From Chryseobacterium elymi (lineage in GTDB: Bacteria > Bacteroidota > Bacteroidia > Flavobacteriales > Weeksellaceae): a DNA stretch of 64,000 nucleotides. The position numbers were made by a program, and so were the translations under genes. Of the stretch, positions 33,706 through 42,544 are shown one piece after another; the stretch's first letter is position 1, and the number at the start of each line of letters is the position of its first letter. The stretch spans positions 62,001 to 126,000 of the forward strand of contig NZ_QNUH01000007.1 of assembly GCF_003385495.1 (NCBI RefSeq), given 5' to 3'. The notes under the pieces were generated by a model, which saw only the letters and a program-made list of their open reading frames with translations, had not been told where the DNA came from and did no database searches.

Positions 33706-36003
33706 ATGAAAAATTCGGGAACTTCTGTTTTTCTACTATTTTTATTATTTAGTTTAAATTTTAAAGCTCAACAATTCGAAAAACTCTATCAATATGTAAA
33801 TCCGTTAATAGGAACTGAAAAAATGGGCCATACCTATCCTGGTGCTACCGTTCCCTTCGGAGCTATACAGCTGAGCCCGGAAACTGATACCATTTCGTAT
33901 GAACTCAATGGAAAATACAACGGTGAAGTGTATAAATACTGTGCGGGATATCGCTATGAAGACAAAACCATTGTAGGTTTCAGCTCAACCCATTTCAGCG
34001 GAACCGGACATTCTGACCTCGGAGATTTTCTGATTATGCCAACGGTAGGGAAACTACAACTGAATCCGGGAACAGCCTCACATCCTGAAAACGGCTACCG
34101 AAGTAGATTCTCCCATCAAAACGAAAAGGCTGAAGCCGGATATTATAAAGTAAAGCTCGACGACCATAATATTCTTGCAGAACTGACAGCTTCAACAAGA
34201 ACCGGAGTGCACCGATATACTTTCCCAAAATCTGATCAGGCGCATATTATTTTAGACCTGACTGCAGGAATCTATAATTATGAAGGTAAAAATGTATGGA
34301 CTTACGTACGTGTAGAAAATAACGGTACGGTGACGGGCTACCGCCAAACCAATGGCTGGGCAAGAACCAGAACCGTTTATTTTGCGATGAAATTTTCAAA
34401 ACCTTTTAAATCATACGGTCAGAAAAACTTTGACGGACCACAGGTGTACAAAGGCTTCTGGAGAAAATTCGATCAGAATAAAAACTTTCCTGAGATTGCC
34501 GGCAAAAACCTGAAAATGTATTTTGATTTCGATACTCAAGAGAACGAAGCTGTCGAAGTAAAGCTGGCCATTTCTCCCGTAAGCCAGACCAATGCATTAG
34601 AAAACCTTGAAAAAGAAACCGGAAACCTGTCATTTGATCAGGTAAAGGCGAAAGCCCAGGAAAACTGGAATAAAGAACTCAATAAAATCGTTATCAAAGG
34701 TTCTGAAACAGAAAAAATGAACTTTTATACGGCAATGTATCACACTTTTATCAGCCCTACCACTTATATGGATATCAATGGGGAATATAAAGGTTTAGAT
34801 CAAAATATCCACAAGGCAGAAGGTTTTACCAACTATACCACTTTCTCCATCTGGGATACGTACCGCGCCCTTCATCCCTTCTTTAATGTCATTCAGCCAA
34901 AACGGAATAATGATATGGTGAAATCCATGATGGCCCATTACGATCAGTTCTCCATGAAAATGCTTCCGATATGGTCCCATTATGCCAACGACAACTGGTG
35001 TATGAGTGGCTATCACAGTGTAAGTGTAGCAGCCGATGCGGTGATCAAAGGAAATTATAACGACGATCCCAAAGAAGTATTGAAAGCATGCATTGCAACA
35101 GCTAATAAAAGAGATTATGAAGGCATTGGATATTATATAGATATGGGGTATATTCCTGCTGAAAAAAACGGAACTTCAGTTTCCAATACCCTGGAATATG
35201 CTTATGATGACTGGGCGATTGCCCAACTCGCAAAACATGTAGGCGAAACAGAAATTTATAATCAATTCATCAAACGTTCTGAAAACTGGAAAAATAATTT
35301 CGACCCTAAAGCAGGTTTCATGCGTCCCCGGCTAGCGGACGGCAGCTTCAAAAAAGATTTTAATGCGTTGAGTACTCATGGACAGGGCTTCATTGAAGGA
35401 AATTCCTGGAACTACAGCTTTTTTGTTCCTCAAAATCCGGATGAATTAATGAAAATGATGGGCGGAAAGAAAAATTTCGCTTCAAAATTAGATGAACTGT
35501 TCACAATGCATCTTCCCGACGAGTTTTTCGCAGACACAGAAGATATTACAAGAGAAGGAATTATCGGCGGTTATGTTCACGGAAACGAACCGGCTCATCA
35601 CGTTGCCTATTTTTACAACTGGGCAGGACAGCCCTGGAAAACCCAGGCGCAGATCCGCCGTATTCTGGAAATGCAGTATAAAGCTACACCAGATGGGCTC
35701 GGTGGAAACGATGATGCGGGACAAATGAGTGCTTGGTATATTTTAAGCTCGCTCGGATTTTATCCTGTAGCACCCGGTTCTGAAGATTATGCTATTGGAA
35801 GTCCGGCTGTGGACCATGCAGTTCTGAATTTGGAAAACGGAAAAACATTTGAAATTGAAGCCGTTAATCAGAGTTCGAAAAACGTGTATGTTGAAAAAAT
35901 TCTGCTCAATGGCAAAGAAATAAAAAACTTCACACTGAAACATTCTGAAATTATGAATGGTGGAAAGTTGAGTTTTTATATGAGTGCTAAGGCTAGAAAA
36001 TAA
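33706..36003 (+). CDS. GH92 alpha-mannosidase, exported
   Basis: The 765-residue protein begins with a signal peptide (MKNSGTSVFLLFLLFSLNFK) and the GH92 opening YVNPLIGTEKMGHTYPGATV. Other hallmarks are TTFSIWDTYRALHPFF, HGNEPAHHVAYFYNWAGQPW and GNDDAGQMSAWYILSSLGFY, which form the calcium-dependent active site. GH92 enzymes are exo-acting alpha-mannosidases that trim N-glycans or yeast mannan; the linkage specificity cannot be read from this sequence. No SusC/SusD genes are near, so it is not part of a standard polysaccharide utilisation locus. Confidence 0.94.
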   Translation: MKNSGTSVFLLFLLFSLNFKAQQFEKLYQYVNPLIGTEKMGHTYPGATVPFGAIQLSPETDTISYELNGKYNGEVYKYCAGYRYEDKTIVGFSSTHFSGTGHSDLGDFLIMPTVGKLQLNPGTASHPENGYRSRFSHQNEKAEAGYYKVKLDDHNILAELTASTRTGVHRYTFPKSDQAHIILDLTAGIYNYEGKNVWTYVRVENNGTVTGYRQTNGWARTRTVYFAMKFSKPFKSYGQKNFDGPQVYKGFWRKFDQNKNFPEIAGKNLKMYFDFDTQENEAVEVKLAISPVSQTNALENLEKETGNLSFDQVKAKAQENWNKELNKIVIKGSETEKMNFYTAMYHTFISPTTYMDINGEYKGLDQNIHKAEGFTNYTTFSIWDTYRALHPFFNVIQPKRNNDMVKSMMAHYDQFSMKMLPIWSHYANDNWCMSGYHSVSVAADAVIKGNYNDDPKEVLKACIATANKRDYEGIGYYIDMGYIPAEKNGTSVSNTLEYAYDDWAIAQLAKHVGETEIYNQFIKRSENWKNNFDPKAGFMRPRLADGSFKKDFNALSTHGQGFIEGNSWNYSFFVPQNPDELMKMMGGKKNFASKLDELFTMHLPDEFFADTEDITREGIIGGYVHGNEPAHHVAYFYNWAGQPWKTQAQIRRILEMQYKATPDGLGGNDDAGQMSAWYILSSLGFYPVAPGSEDYAIGSPAVDHAVLNLENGKTFEIEAVNQSSKNVYVEKILLNGKEIKNFTLKHSEIMNGGKLSFYMSAKARK

Positions 36004-36055
36004 TCCTTGCAAAGTTTTGAACCTTTAGAAGGATTAATAAAAGTGTAATCCGTAA

Positions 36056-36085
36056 TTTGCATACGATAATCATCATTTTGCATAC
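36056..36085 (+). promoter_or_regulatory. Candidate AraC-type operator (direct repeat, 21-bp period)
   Basis: TTTGCATAC occurs at 36056-36064 and 36077-36085, exactly two helical turns apart and in the same orientation, the usual geometry for AraC-family half-sites. It lies 51 bp upstream of the aldo/keto reductase gene and the second copy overlaps a possible -33 TTTG (-7 TAATTTCT 15 nt further). Confidence 0.6.
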
Positions 36086-36136
36086 ATCGGCCTGCTAATT
36101 TCTGCTGAATTTTGTCCTGTTAAAAATCAACAGAAT

Positions 36137-37138
36137 ATGAACAAAATAAAATTAGGAAATCAAGGATTACACGTTCCGAATATCGGTTTGGGATGTATGG
36201 GCATGACAGGTTTTGAAGATGCCAATATGTATGGTAAGGCCGATGAAAAGGAAGCAATTGCAACCATTCACCGTTCTTTGGAATTGGGTGGGAATTTTCT
36301 GGACACGGCTGATTTGTATGGCCCGTTTAAAAATGAACAGCTTATTGCAAAAGCCATTGGAACAGATCGTAACAAATATATCATTGCCACAAAATTTGGC
36401 TGGGAAATCGATGATAATGATAAGGTGACCTGGGCGATCAACGGAAGCAAAAATTATGTAAAAAAAGCAGTCGAGCGATCACTTAAAAATCTTAAAACAG
36501 ATTATATAGATCTTTATTACATGCACCGTTTGGATAAAAATACTCCGATCGAGGAAACAGTGGGGGCAATGAGTGATCTTGTGAAAGAAGGAAAAGTTGG
36601 CTATATCGGTTTGTCGGAAGTATCTTCAGAAACGGTAAAAAAAGCGCATGCAGTTCATCCGATTACTGCTGTACAGAGTGAATTTTCTTTATTTGAAAGA
36701 ACAGTAGAAGAAAAAGGTGTGATCAAAACTTTAAATGAATTGGCCATCGGTTTTGTGGCATATTCGCCTTTGGGACGAGGTTTTTTATCCGGACAGATCC
36801 GTTCTATTGATGATTTACCTGAAAATGATTTCCGTAGAGGAATTCCCCGTTTTCAGGAGCAACATTTTCATAAAAATCTTGAATTGGTGGAAGCCATTGA
36901 AAACCTTGCGAAAGAAAAGAATATTACATCAACACAATTGGCATTGGCATGGATCATCAGCAAAGGGATTGTACCGATTCCGGGAACTAAGCGCAGAAAA
37001 TATCTTGAGCAAAATATTGAAGCCGGTACAATTGTTTTAAGTGAAGCCGAACTTCAAAGAATAGAAAACATCGTACCTTTAGGAACAGATACGGGTGCTC
37101 CTTATGACGAATTCAGTATGGGACTTTTAGATTATTAA
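36137..37138 (+). CDS. Aldo/keto reductase
   Basis: This 333-residue TIM-barrel oxidoreductase has the full catalytic tetrad: Asp and Tyr in NFLDTADLYGPFKNE, Lys in IIATKFGW and His in DLYYMHRLD. The NADPH-binding C-terminal motif PIPGTKRRKYLEQN is present. It belongs to the AKR group related to YhdN/AKR11-13 that reduces aldehydes and quinones. An AraC regulator follows 16 bp downstream in the same operon, and a direct-repeat operator lies upstream, so expression is probably induced by a small-molecule signal. Confidence 0.92.
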   Translation: MNKIKLGNQGLHVPNIGLGCMGMTGFEDANMYGKADEKEAIATIHRSLELGGNFLDTADLYGPFKNEQLIAKAIGTDRNKYIIATKFGWEIDDNDKVTWAINGSKNYVKKAVERSLKNLKTDYIDLYYMHRLDKNTPIEETVGAMSDLVKEGKVGYIGLSEVSSETVKKAHAVHPITAVQSEFSLFERTVEEKGVIKTLNELAIGFVAYSPLGRGFLSGQIRSIDDLPENDFRRGIPRFQEQHFHKNLELVEAIENLAKEKNITSTQLALAWIISKGIVPIPGTKRRKYLEQNIEAGTIVLSEAELQRIENIVPLGTDTGAPYDEFSMGLLDY

Positions 37139-37154
37139 ACTATCATTTACACTG

Positions 37155-38051
37155 ATGAATACAATTTCTTCGATTTCAGCATTTCACCGGTTACTTTCGT
37201 TGCCCGAACCAAAGCACCCTTTAGTAAGTGTCATCAATTTATCCGAAAGTATTTTTTTGGAAGATGAAGTCTGGAAGGGTTTTGTTAACAGATTTTATTG
37301 TGTGGCTTTAAAAAGAGAAGTGAAAGGAAAAATAAGATACGGACAGCAGCATTATGATTATGACAAGGGAGTTTTAAGCTTTACAGCGCCCAATCAAGTC
37401 CAATATTTAGATTTGCAGAATATGGAATGCGGTTCTGGATACTTATTAATTTTCCATGAAGATTTTTTACTGAAACATCCTTTGGCAAATACAATTTCAG
37501 GTTTCGGCTTTTTCTCTTATGCTGTGAATGAAGCCTTACATTTATCTGAAGATGAAGAAAATAATTTGATCGAAATTTTACAGAAAATCGATGAAGAATG
37601 TCAGTATATCGACAGACATACACAGGAAATTATTTTATCTCAAATTGAGCTGCTTCTCAGCTATTCCAACCGTTTTTACGAGCGACAGTTTATCACCCGG
37701 AAAAACAATAATCATCAGTTATTGGTAAAATTTGAGCGTTTTCTGAATAATTATTTTGATGATGAACAATCAGCAGAAGAGGGACTTTTAACCGTACATC
37801 AGATTGCAGAATCAATGAATCTTTCTCCCAATTATCTGAGTGATTTTCTGAGAATTCATACCGGACAGAATACACAGCAGCATATTCATGAAAAGCTGAT
37901 TAATAAAGCAAAAGAAAAGCTTTCAAACACCGATCTTTCTGTAAGTGAGATTGCTTATATTTTAGGTTTTGAACATTCTCAATCTTTTAGTACACTTTTT
38001 AAAAAGAAAACCAAAATGTCGCCTTTGGAATTCCGACAATCTTTTAATTAA
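37155..38051 (+). CDS. AraC-family transcriptional regulator
   Basis: The 298-residue protein has an N-terminal cupin-like sensing domain (to about residue 170) and a C-terminal double helix-turn-helix: VHQIAESMNLSPNYLSDFLR and VSEIAYILGFEHSQSFSTLF followed by FKKKTKMSPLEFRQSF. It is co-transcribed with the upstream aldo/keto reductase and is the obvious candidate to bind the TTTGCATAC repeat in front of that gene, a common autoregulated pair in Chryseobacterium-like genomes. Confidence 0.92.
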   Translation: MNTISSISAFHRLLSLPEPKHPLVSVINLSESIFLEDEVWKGFVNRFYCVALKREVKGKIRYGQQHYDYDKGVLSFTAPNQVQYLDLQNMECGSGYLLIFHEDFLLKHPLANTISGFGFFSYAVNEALHLSEDEENNLIEILQKIDEECQYIDRHTQEIILSQIELLLSYSNRFYERQFITRKNNNHQLLVKFERFLNNYFDDEQSAEEGLLTVHQIAESMNLSPNYLSDFLRIHTGQNTQQHIHEKLINKAKEKLSNTDLSVSEIAYILGFEHSQSFSTLFKKKTKMSPLEFRQSFN

Positions 38052-38141
38052 ATTTAATTTCAAGGAATAAACTCTCACAGATAGAACGAATTCAGCAGAT
38101 GATTACATTAAGAGATCTACTTTATCTGCGAGAGAAAAAAC

Positions 38142-38173
38142 ATAAAAAGACTGCTGATTTGCAGTCTTTTTAT
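38142..38173 (+). terminator. Terminator of the AKR-AraC operon
   Basis: A perfect 13-bp stem (38142-38154 with 38161-38173) with a 6-nt loop ends in a T tract. Confidence 0.88.
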
Positions 38174-38183
38174 GAATAAGTTT

Positions 38184-38234
38184 TGGCTAAAGCCACTTTG
38201 ACTTTTCAAATTAAAAAAACGGGCTAAAGCCCGT
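38184..38234. repeat. Pair of GGCTAAAGCC-core palindromes
   Basis: TGGCTAAAGCCA (38184-38195) and ACGGGCTAAAGCCCGT (38219-38234) share the core GGCTAAAGCC and lie 23 bp apart in the gap between convergent genes. They look like a two-unit interspersed palindromic (BIME-like) element; a decayed relative is at 23671-23683. Confidence 0.6.
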
Positions 38235-38270
38235 TCCTATTTATAATTGTTGTGAAAATTTTATTTCAAT

Positions 38271-39608
38271 TTATTCCTGAACTTCAAAAAGCAATCGCTC
38301 CCCGAACTTTTCTTCCGTGATCTTTCCATAATCATACACAAGATGTCCATTCACAAAAGTCTGGGTCACTTTAGAATGTAAACTCATTCCTTCCAGCGGG
38401 CTCCAACCACATTTGTAAAGAAGATTGTCTTTAGCAACAGTCCAGTCTGCATTTAAATCAATCAAAACAAGATCTGCTTTATACCCTTCTCTTACAAAAC
38501 CTCTTTTCTCAATTCTGAAAAGTATCGCAGGATTGTGACACATCTTTTCAACGATTTTTTCCAAGGAAATTTTTCCGGAGTGATAATTTTCCAGCATTAC
38601 GGGTAACGAATGCTGTACCAAAGGCGCACCGGAAGGGCATTTTGTATATGGATTCAGTTTTTCTTCGGCCGTGTGTGGTGCATGATCCGTAGCAATTACA
38701 TCAATTCTGTCATCCAGAAGAGCTTCCCAAAGTGCATCCTTATCTTTCTGTGTTTTTACGGCAGGATTCCATTTGATCAGAGAGCCTTTAGTTTCGTAAT
38801 CATCATTGGTAAACGTCAGATGATGGACACATACTTCAGCTGTAATTTTTTTATCTTTTAAAGGAATATCATTTCTGAACAGGTCCATCTCTTTTGCTGT
38901 TGAAAGATGGAATACGTGAAGTCTTGCTCCTGTTTTTTCCGCCAGTTCAATTGCTTTGGAAGAAGATTTATAACAGGCCTCCTCACTTCTGATCAGATGG
39001 TGGAACTTCACAGGAATATCCTCCCCGTATTCGTCAATATATTTCTGGGTATTGGCTTTGATTGTTGCTTCATCTTCACAGTGAACAGCAATCAGCATTT
39101 TTGTGCTGCCAAAGATATTCTCCAGTGTTTCAGGATTATCTACCAACATATTTCCGGTAGAAGACCCTAAGAATAATTTAATTCCCGGAACATTTCTGGG
39201 ATTTGTTTTTAAAACTTCCTCCAGATTATCGTTTGTTCCGCCCATCATAAAACCATAGTTCGCGTATGCTTTTTGAGCCCCTACTTCATATTTATCGGCC
39301 AATAATTCTTGGGTAACGGCATTAGGAACTGTATTGGGCTGATCTATAAAACTTGTAACACCTCCTGCAATCGCGGCTCTGGACTCAGTTTCAATATCTC
39401 CTTTGTGCGTCAGTCCCGGATCCCTGAAATGCACCTGGTCGTCTATTACACCCGGCAGAAGATATTTTCCGGAACCATCAATAATTTGATCTGCTTGCTC
39501 AGAAATATTGGGGCTTATTGTAGAGATAAGGTCATTTTCTATTAAGATATCGCTTTCGAAGATCTTACCTTCGTTCACAATCTTTACATTCTTGATTAGG
39601 GTCTTCAT
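38271..39608 (-). CDS. pyrC: Dihydroorotase
   Basis: This 445-residue amidohydrolase closes carbamoyl-aspartate to dihydroorotate in pyrimidine synthesis. Class I features are the carboxylated Lys in GIKLFLGSSTGNML, the metal ligands in AVHCEDE and HVFHLS, and the catalytic Asp in ATDHAPHT. The first metal motif, normally HxH, reads DDQVHFRDPG, so one His is replaced by Gln; I recall the same change in other Bacteroidota enzymes annotated as dihydroorotase, so it is probably a family trait. An array of TTAGAAA heptamers follows its start codon upstream. Confidence 0.88.
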   Translation of the reverse strand: MKTLIKNVKIVNEGKIFESDILIENDLISTISPNISEQADQIIDGSGKYLLPGVIDDQVHFRDPGLTHKGDIETESRAAIAGGVTSFIDQPNTVPNAVTQELLADKYEVGAQKAYANYGFMMGGTNDNLEEVLKTNPRNVPGIKLFLGSSTGNMLVDNPETLENIFGSTKMLIAVHCEDEATIKANTQKYIDEYGEDIPVKFHHLIRSEEACYKSSSKAIELAEKTGARLHVFHLSTAKEMDLFRNDIPLKDKKITAEVCVHHLTFTNDDYETKGSLIKWNPAVKTQKDKDALWEALLDDRIDVIATDHAPHTAEEKLNPYTKCPSGAPLVQHSLPVMLENYHSGKISLEKIVEKMCHNPAILFRIEKRGFVREGYKADLVLIDLNADWTVAKDNLLYKCGWSPLEGMSLHSKVTQTFVNGHLVYDYGKITEEKFGERLLFEVQE

Positions 39609-39615
39609 TTTTACT

Positions 39616-39725
39616 TTAGAAATTAGATGTTAGAAATTAGAAGTTAGAAAAAGCTTCGAGTTAAAAATCATCAGTGATCCATAAAATGCTATCACTAACT
39701 TCTAACATCTAGTTTCTAACTTCTA
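39616..39725. repeat. Heptamer-array inverted repeat upstream of pyrC
   Basis: Left units of TTAGAAA / TTAGATG / TTAGAAG type (39616-39648) face TTCTAAC-type units (39696-39725). The period is 7 bp. This is another sequence flavour of the short-period inverted arrays, here between divergent genes. Confidence 0.7.
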
Positions 39726-39795
39726 TTAAAAAAACAAAATTAAGGTTTATGAATGAATTTTAATGTCGCTGATTATAAATCAATTTCTAAATATT

Positions 39796-39803
39796 TACAT
39801 TTG
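39796..39803 (+). promoter_or_regulatory. -7 box of the flippase gene
   Basis: TACATTTG is an exact TANNTTTG. No clear -33 TTTG was found. It lies between the far-upstream ATG (39763) and the TTG start (39820), and so supports the shorter protein. Confidence 0.4.
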
Positions 39804-39819
39804 CATAAAATTTTCGAGT

Positions 39820-41274
39820 TTGTATAAGAAGTTATTCGGCCAAACCGCCATATATGGGCTTAGTTCAGTATTAGTCCGTATTTTCCCGTTCATCATTGCC
39901 CCTATCGTGACAAAGGCTTTCGGGCCTGCTGCTTCATCGCCTTTTGTAGACTGGTATTCCATCGCGGGAGTGATTACAGTACTCCTTACCCATGGTATGG
40001 AAACCTCTTTTTTCCGGTTTGCACAGGAAGAAAGTATTGACAAGAAAACCTTGATTTCAACATGCTCAGTAAGCATTATAAGCATTGCCCTGATTTATCT
40101 TGGCTTAGGATATGTCTTCCGGAACGAATTAGCAGTAGCTTTTGAAACTCCGGATCAAGTCAATTATCTAGTCATATTTTTATTCATACTCTCTTTAGAT
40201 GCCTTTTCTACAATTCCTTCGGCCATATTAAGGTTACAGGGAAAAGCTTTCAAGTATATGTTTTCCAAAGTAGCAGGATCTGTGGTTTACTTTCTATTGG
40301 TTATATTTTTCATCCAATGGCTTCCAAAATATCCGGAAGGAATTCTCGGTTTAAAATATGATCCTCAATTGGGGGTAGGCTACGTATTTATCGCCAATCT
40401 GGTCCAGAGTATTATTACATTACTTATTGTAGGAAAAGAATTTTTCAGTTTCAGTATTTCTAAATTCGATTTTAAATTATGGAAAAGAATCATGAGCTAT
40501 TCTTGGCCTGTGATGATCGCAGGGCTGGCAGGAATTGTTAACCAGACTCTTGACAGGCAGTTTTTGAAATATCTGCTTCCTCCTGACGAAGCACGTCACC
40601 AGATCGGAGTATATGGTGCTGTTTATAAAATAGCAACCTTTATCACAGTTTTCCGGCAGGCCTACCAGCTGGGTATTGAACCTTATTTCTTTTCAAGTTT
40701 TAAGAATAAAGATTCACATAAAACCTATGCTGTATTAATGGATGTTTTTGTGATATGCAGCTGTATTATTTATATGGGATTGATGGTGAATCTTCAGTGG
40801 ATCTCAGAAAAATACCTGAACAACCCTCTTTATTATGAAGGTATTGAAATCATACCGTTTGTGATGCTGGGTGCTTTGTTCCTGGGGATTTACCTTAATC
40901 TTTCCATCTGGTATAAATTATCCGACCAAACAAGAGTCGGCTTATATATTTCAGTAATAGGTGCCTGTATTACCGTTTTCATTAATTTCTTTTTTATTCC
41001 GGAATATGGGTACTGGGCAAGTGCTATGGCTGCGCTGATCACTTTTATGTCAATGATGGTCATTTCATACGTCTGGGGACAGAAGCAATATCCTATTCAT
41101 TATAATACAGGGAAAATTGCTCTTTATCTGATCTTTACTATCACATGCTCACTTGTATCCTTTTATTTTTTCAGAACTAATTATGTGGTAGGAAATTTAC
41201 TTCTACTCCTTTTTATTGCTCTGGTAGCCTATAAAGAGAAGCCTATTTTATCTAAAATAATGAAGAGATCTTAG
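39820..41274 (+). CDS. Oligosaccharide flippase (Wzx/MATE-like)
   Basis: The 484-residue protein has about 12-14 membrane helices and begins LYKKLFGQTAIYGLSSVLVR, the typical N-terminus of the polysaccharide export flippase family (MOP superfamily). It would move lipid-linked sugar units across the inner membrane. I favour the TTG start at 39820 because it fits the family N-terminus and a -7 box lies just upstream; an in-frame ATG at 39763 gives 503 residues. The nucleotidyltransferase gene follows 144 bp later and fits the same surface-sugar theme. Confidence 0.88.
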   Translation: MYKKLFGQTAIYGLSSVLVRIFPFIIAPIVTKAFGPAASSPFVDWYSIAGVITVLLTHGMETSFFRFAQEESIDKKTLISTCSVSIISIALIYLGLGYVFRNELAVAFETPDQVNYLVIFLFILSLDAFSTIPSAILRLQGKAFKYMFSKVAGSVVYFLLVIFFIQWLPKYPEGILGLKYDPQLGVGYVFIANLVQSIITLLIVGKEFFSFSISKFDFKLWKRIMSYSWPVMIAGLAGIVNQTLDRQFLKYLLPPDEARHQIGVYGAVYKIATFITVFRQAYQLGIEPYFFSSFKNKDSHKTYAVLMDVFVICSCIIYMGLMVNLQWISEKYLNNPLYYEGIEIIPFVMLGALFLGIYLNLSIWYKLSDQTRVGLYISVIGACITVFINFFFIPEYGYWASAMAALITFMSMMVISYVWGQKQYPIHYNTGKIALYLIFTITCSLVSFYFFRTNYVVGNLLLLLFIALVAYKEKPILSKIMKRS

Positions 41275-41418
41275 AATATGGCCTCTAATTTGATACTATT
41301 GAGTTCTTTAAAAAATTAAACATGGGTTTATAAAGATGATAAATATTATGATCAGCAATGATTTTAATTATTACCTTTAACCTAATCAAACTAACAAATA
41401 AACATTGTCATATTATTT

Positions 41419-42435
41419 ATGAAAATAATTGTTCCTATGGCTGGACGTGGTTCCAGATTACGTCCACATACACTGACAGTTCCAAAACCTCTTATCCCGA
41501 TTGCAGGGAAACCTATTGTACAGAGACTAGTAGAAGATATTGCTAAAGTAGCAGGTGAAAAAATTGAAGAAGTAGCATTTATTATTGGAGATTTCGGACC
41601 GGAGATTGAAAAATCTCTCCTTCAGATAGCCGAAAAACTGGGGGCAAAAGGCAGTATATACTACCAGAACGATCCGCTTGGAACAGCACATGCCATTAAA
41701 TGTGCGGAAGACTCCATGCAGGGAGATGTGGTAATTGCTTTTGCAGATACCCTTTTCCGTGCAGATTTCCAGCTGGATAAAAATTCAGACGGGGTGATCT
41801 GGGTAAAAAGCGTTGAAGATCCATCAGCTTTCGGGGTAGTAAAATTAGACAACTACGGTTTTATTACCGACTTCGTTGAAAAACCTCAGACTTTTGTTTC
41901 AGATCTTGCCATCATCGGGATTTATTATTTCAACAGTGCTGAAAAACTGATGAACGAGATCAACTATATTATGGATAATAATATAAAAAACGGTGGCGAA
42001 TACCAGTTGACAACAGCTTTGGAAAACCTTAGAGCAAAAGGAGCAAAATTCACTTTAGGAAAAGTGAATGACTGGATGGACTGCGGAAACAAAAATGCCA
42101 CCGTAGAAACCAACAGTAAAATTCTTGAGTATGAAAGAGAAGCAATGCTTACTCATCCGGTATCAGCAGTTATTGAGAACTCATTGATTATTCAGCCTTG
42201 CTTTATCGGTGAAAACGTACAAATTTCCAACTCAAAGATTGGCCCTGGCGTTTCACTGGGAAACAATACGATCATCGTCAATTCTAACATTGAAAATTCC
42301 CTGATCCAGGAAAATACAAGAATCAACCACGGGAACCTTTCCAATTCAATGATTGGAAATTCTGCACAGTACTTTGGAGTTTCCAGAGAGATCTCTTTGG
42401 GTGACTACTCAGTTTTAGATTTTTTATCTAAATAA
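41419..42435 (+). CDS. Sugar-phosphate nucleotidyltransferase with beta-helix C-terminus
   Basis: This 338-residue enzyme has the nucleotidyltransferase signature GRGSRLRPHTLTVPKPL at residues 9-25 and ends in hexapeptide left-handed beta-helix repeats (IGENVQISNSKIGPGVSLGN). It joins NTP with a sugar-1-phosphate; the layout resembles glucose-1-phosphate thymidylyl- or uridylyltransferases and GlmU-like proteins, but the sugar cannot be decided. It lies between a flippase and an envelope operon. Confidence 0.88.
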   Translation: MKIIVPMAGRGSRLRPHTLTVPKPLIPIAGKPIVQRLVEDIAKVAGEKIEEVAFIIGDFGPEIEKSLLQIAEKLGAKGSIYYQNDPLGTAHAIKCAEDSMQGDVVIAFADTLFRADFQLDKNSDGVIWVKSVEDPSAFGVVKLDNYGFITDFVEKPQTFVSDLAIIGIYYFNSAEKLMNEINYIMDNNIKNGGEYQLTTALENLRAKGAKFTLGKVNDWMDCGNKNATVETNSKILEYEREAMLTHPVSAVIENSLIIQPCFIGENVQISNSKIGPGVSLGNNTIIVNSNIENSLIQENTRINHGNLSNSMIGNSAQYFGVSREISLGDYSVLDFLSK

Positions 42436-42544
42436 GATCAGAAATAATTAATATAAAATAAGATACACCCAAGCCACATAACATTTGTTGTGTGGTTTGG
42501 CGTTAATATTGCAGCGTATTTTTTTTAATAGAAAGACAAAATAC

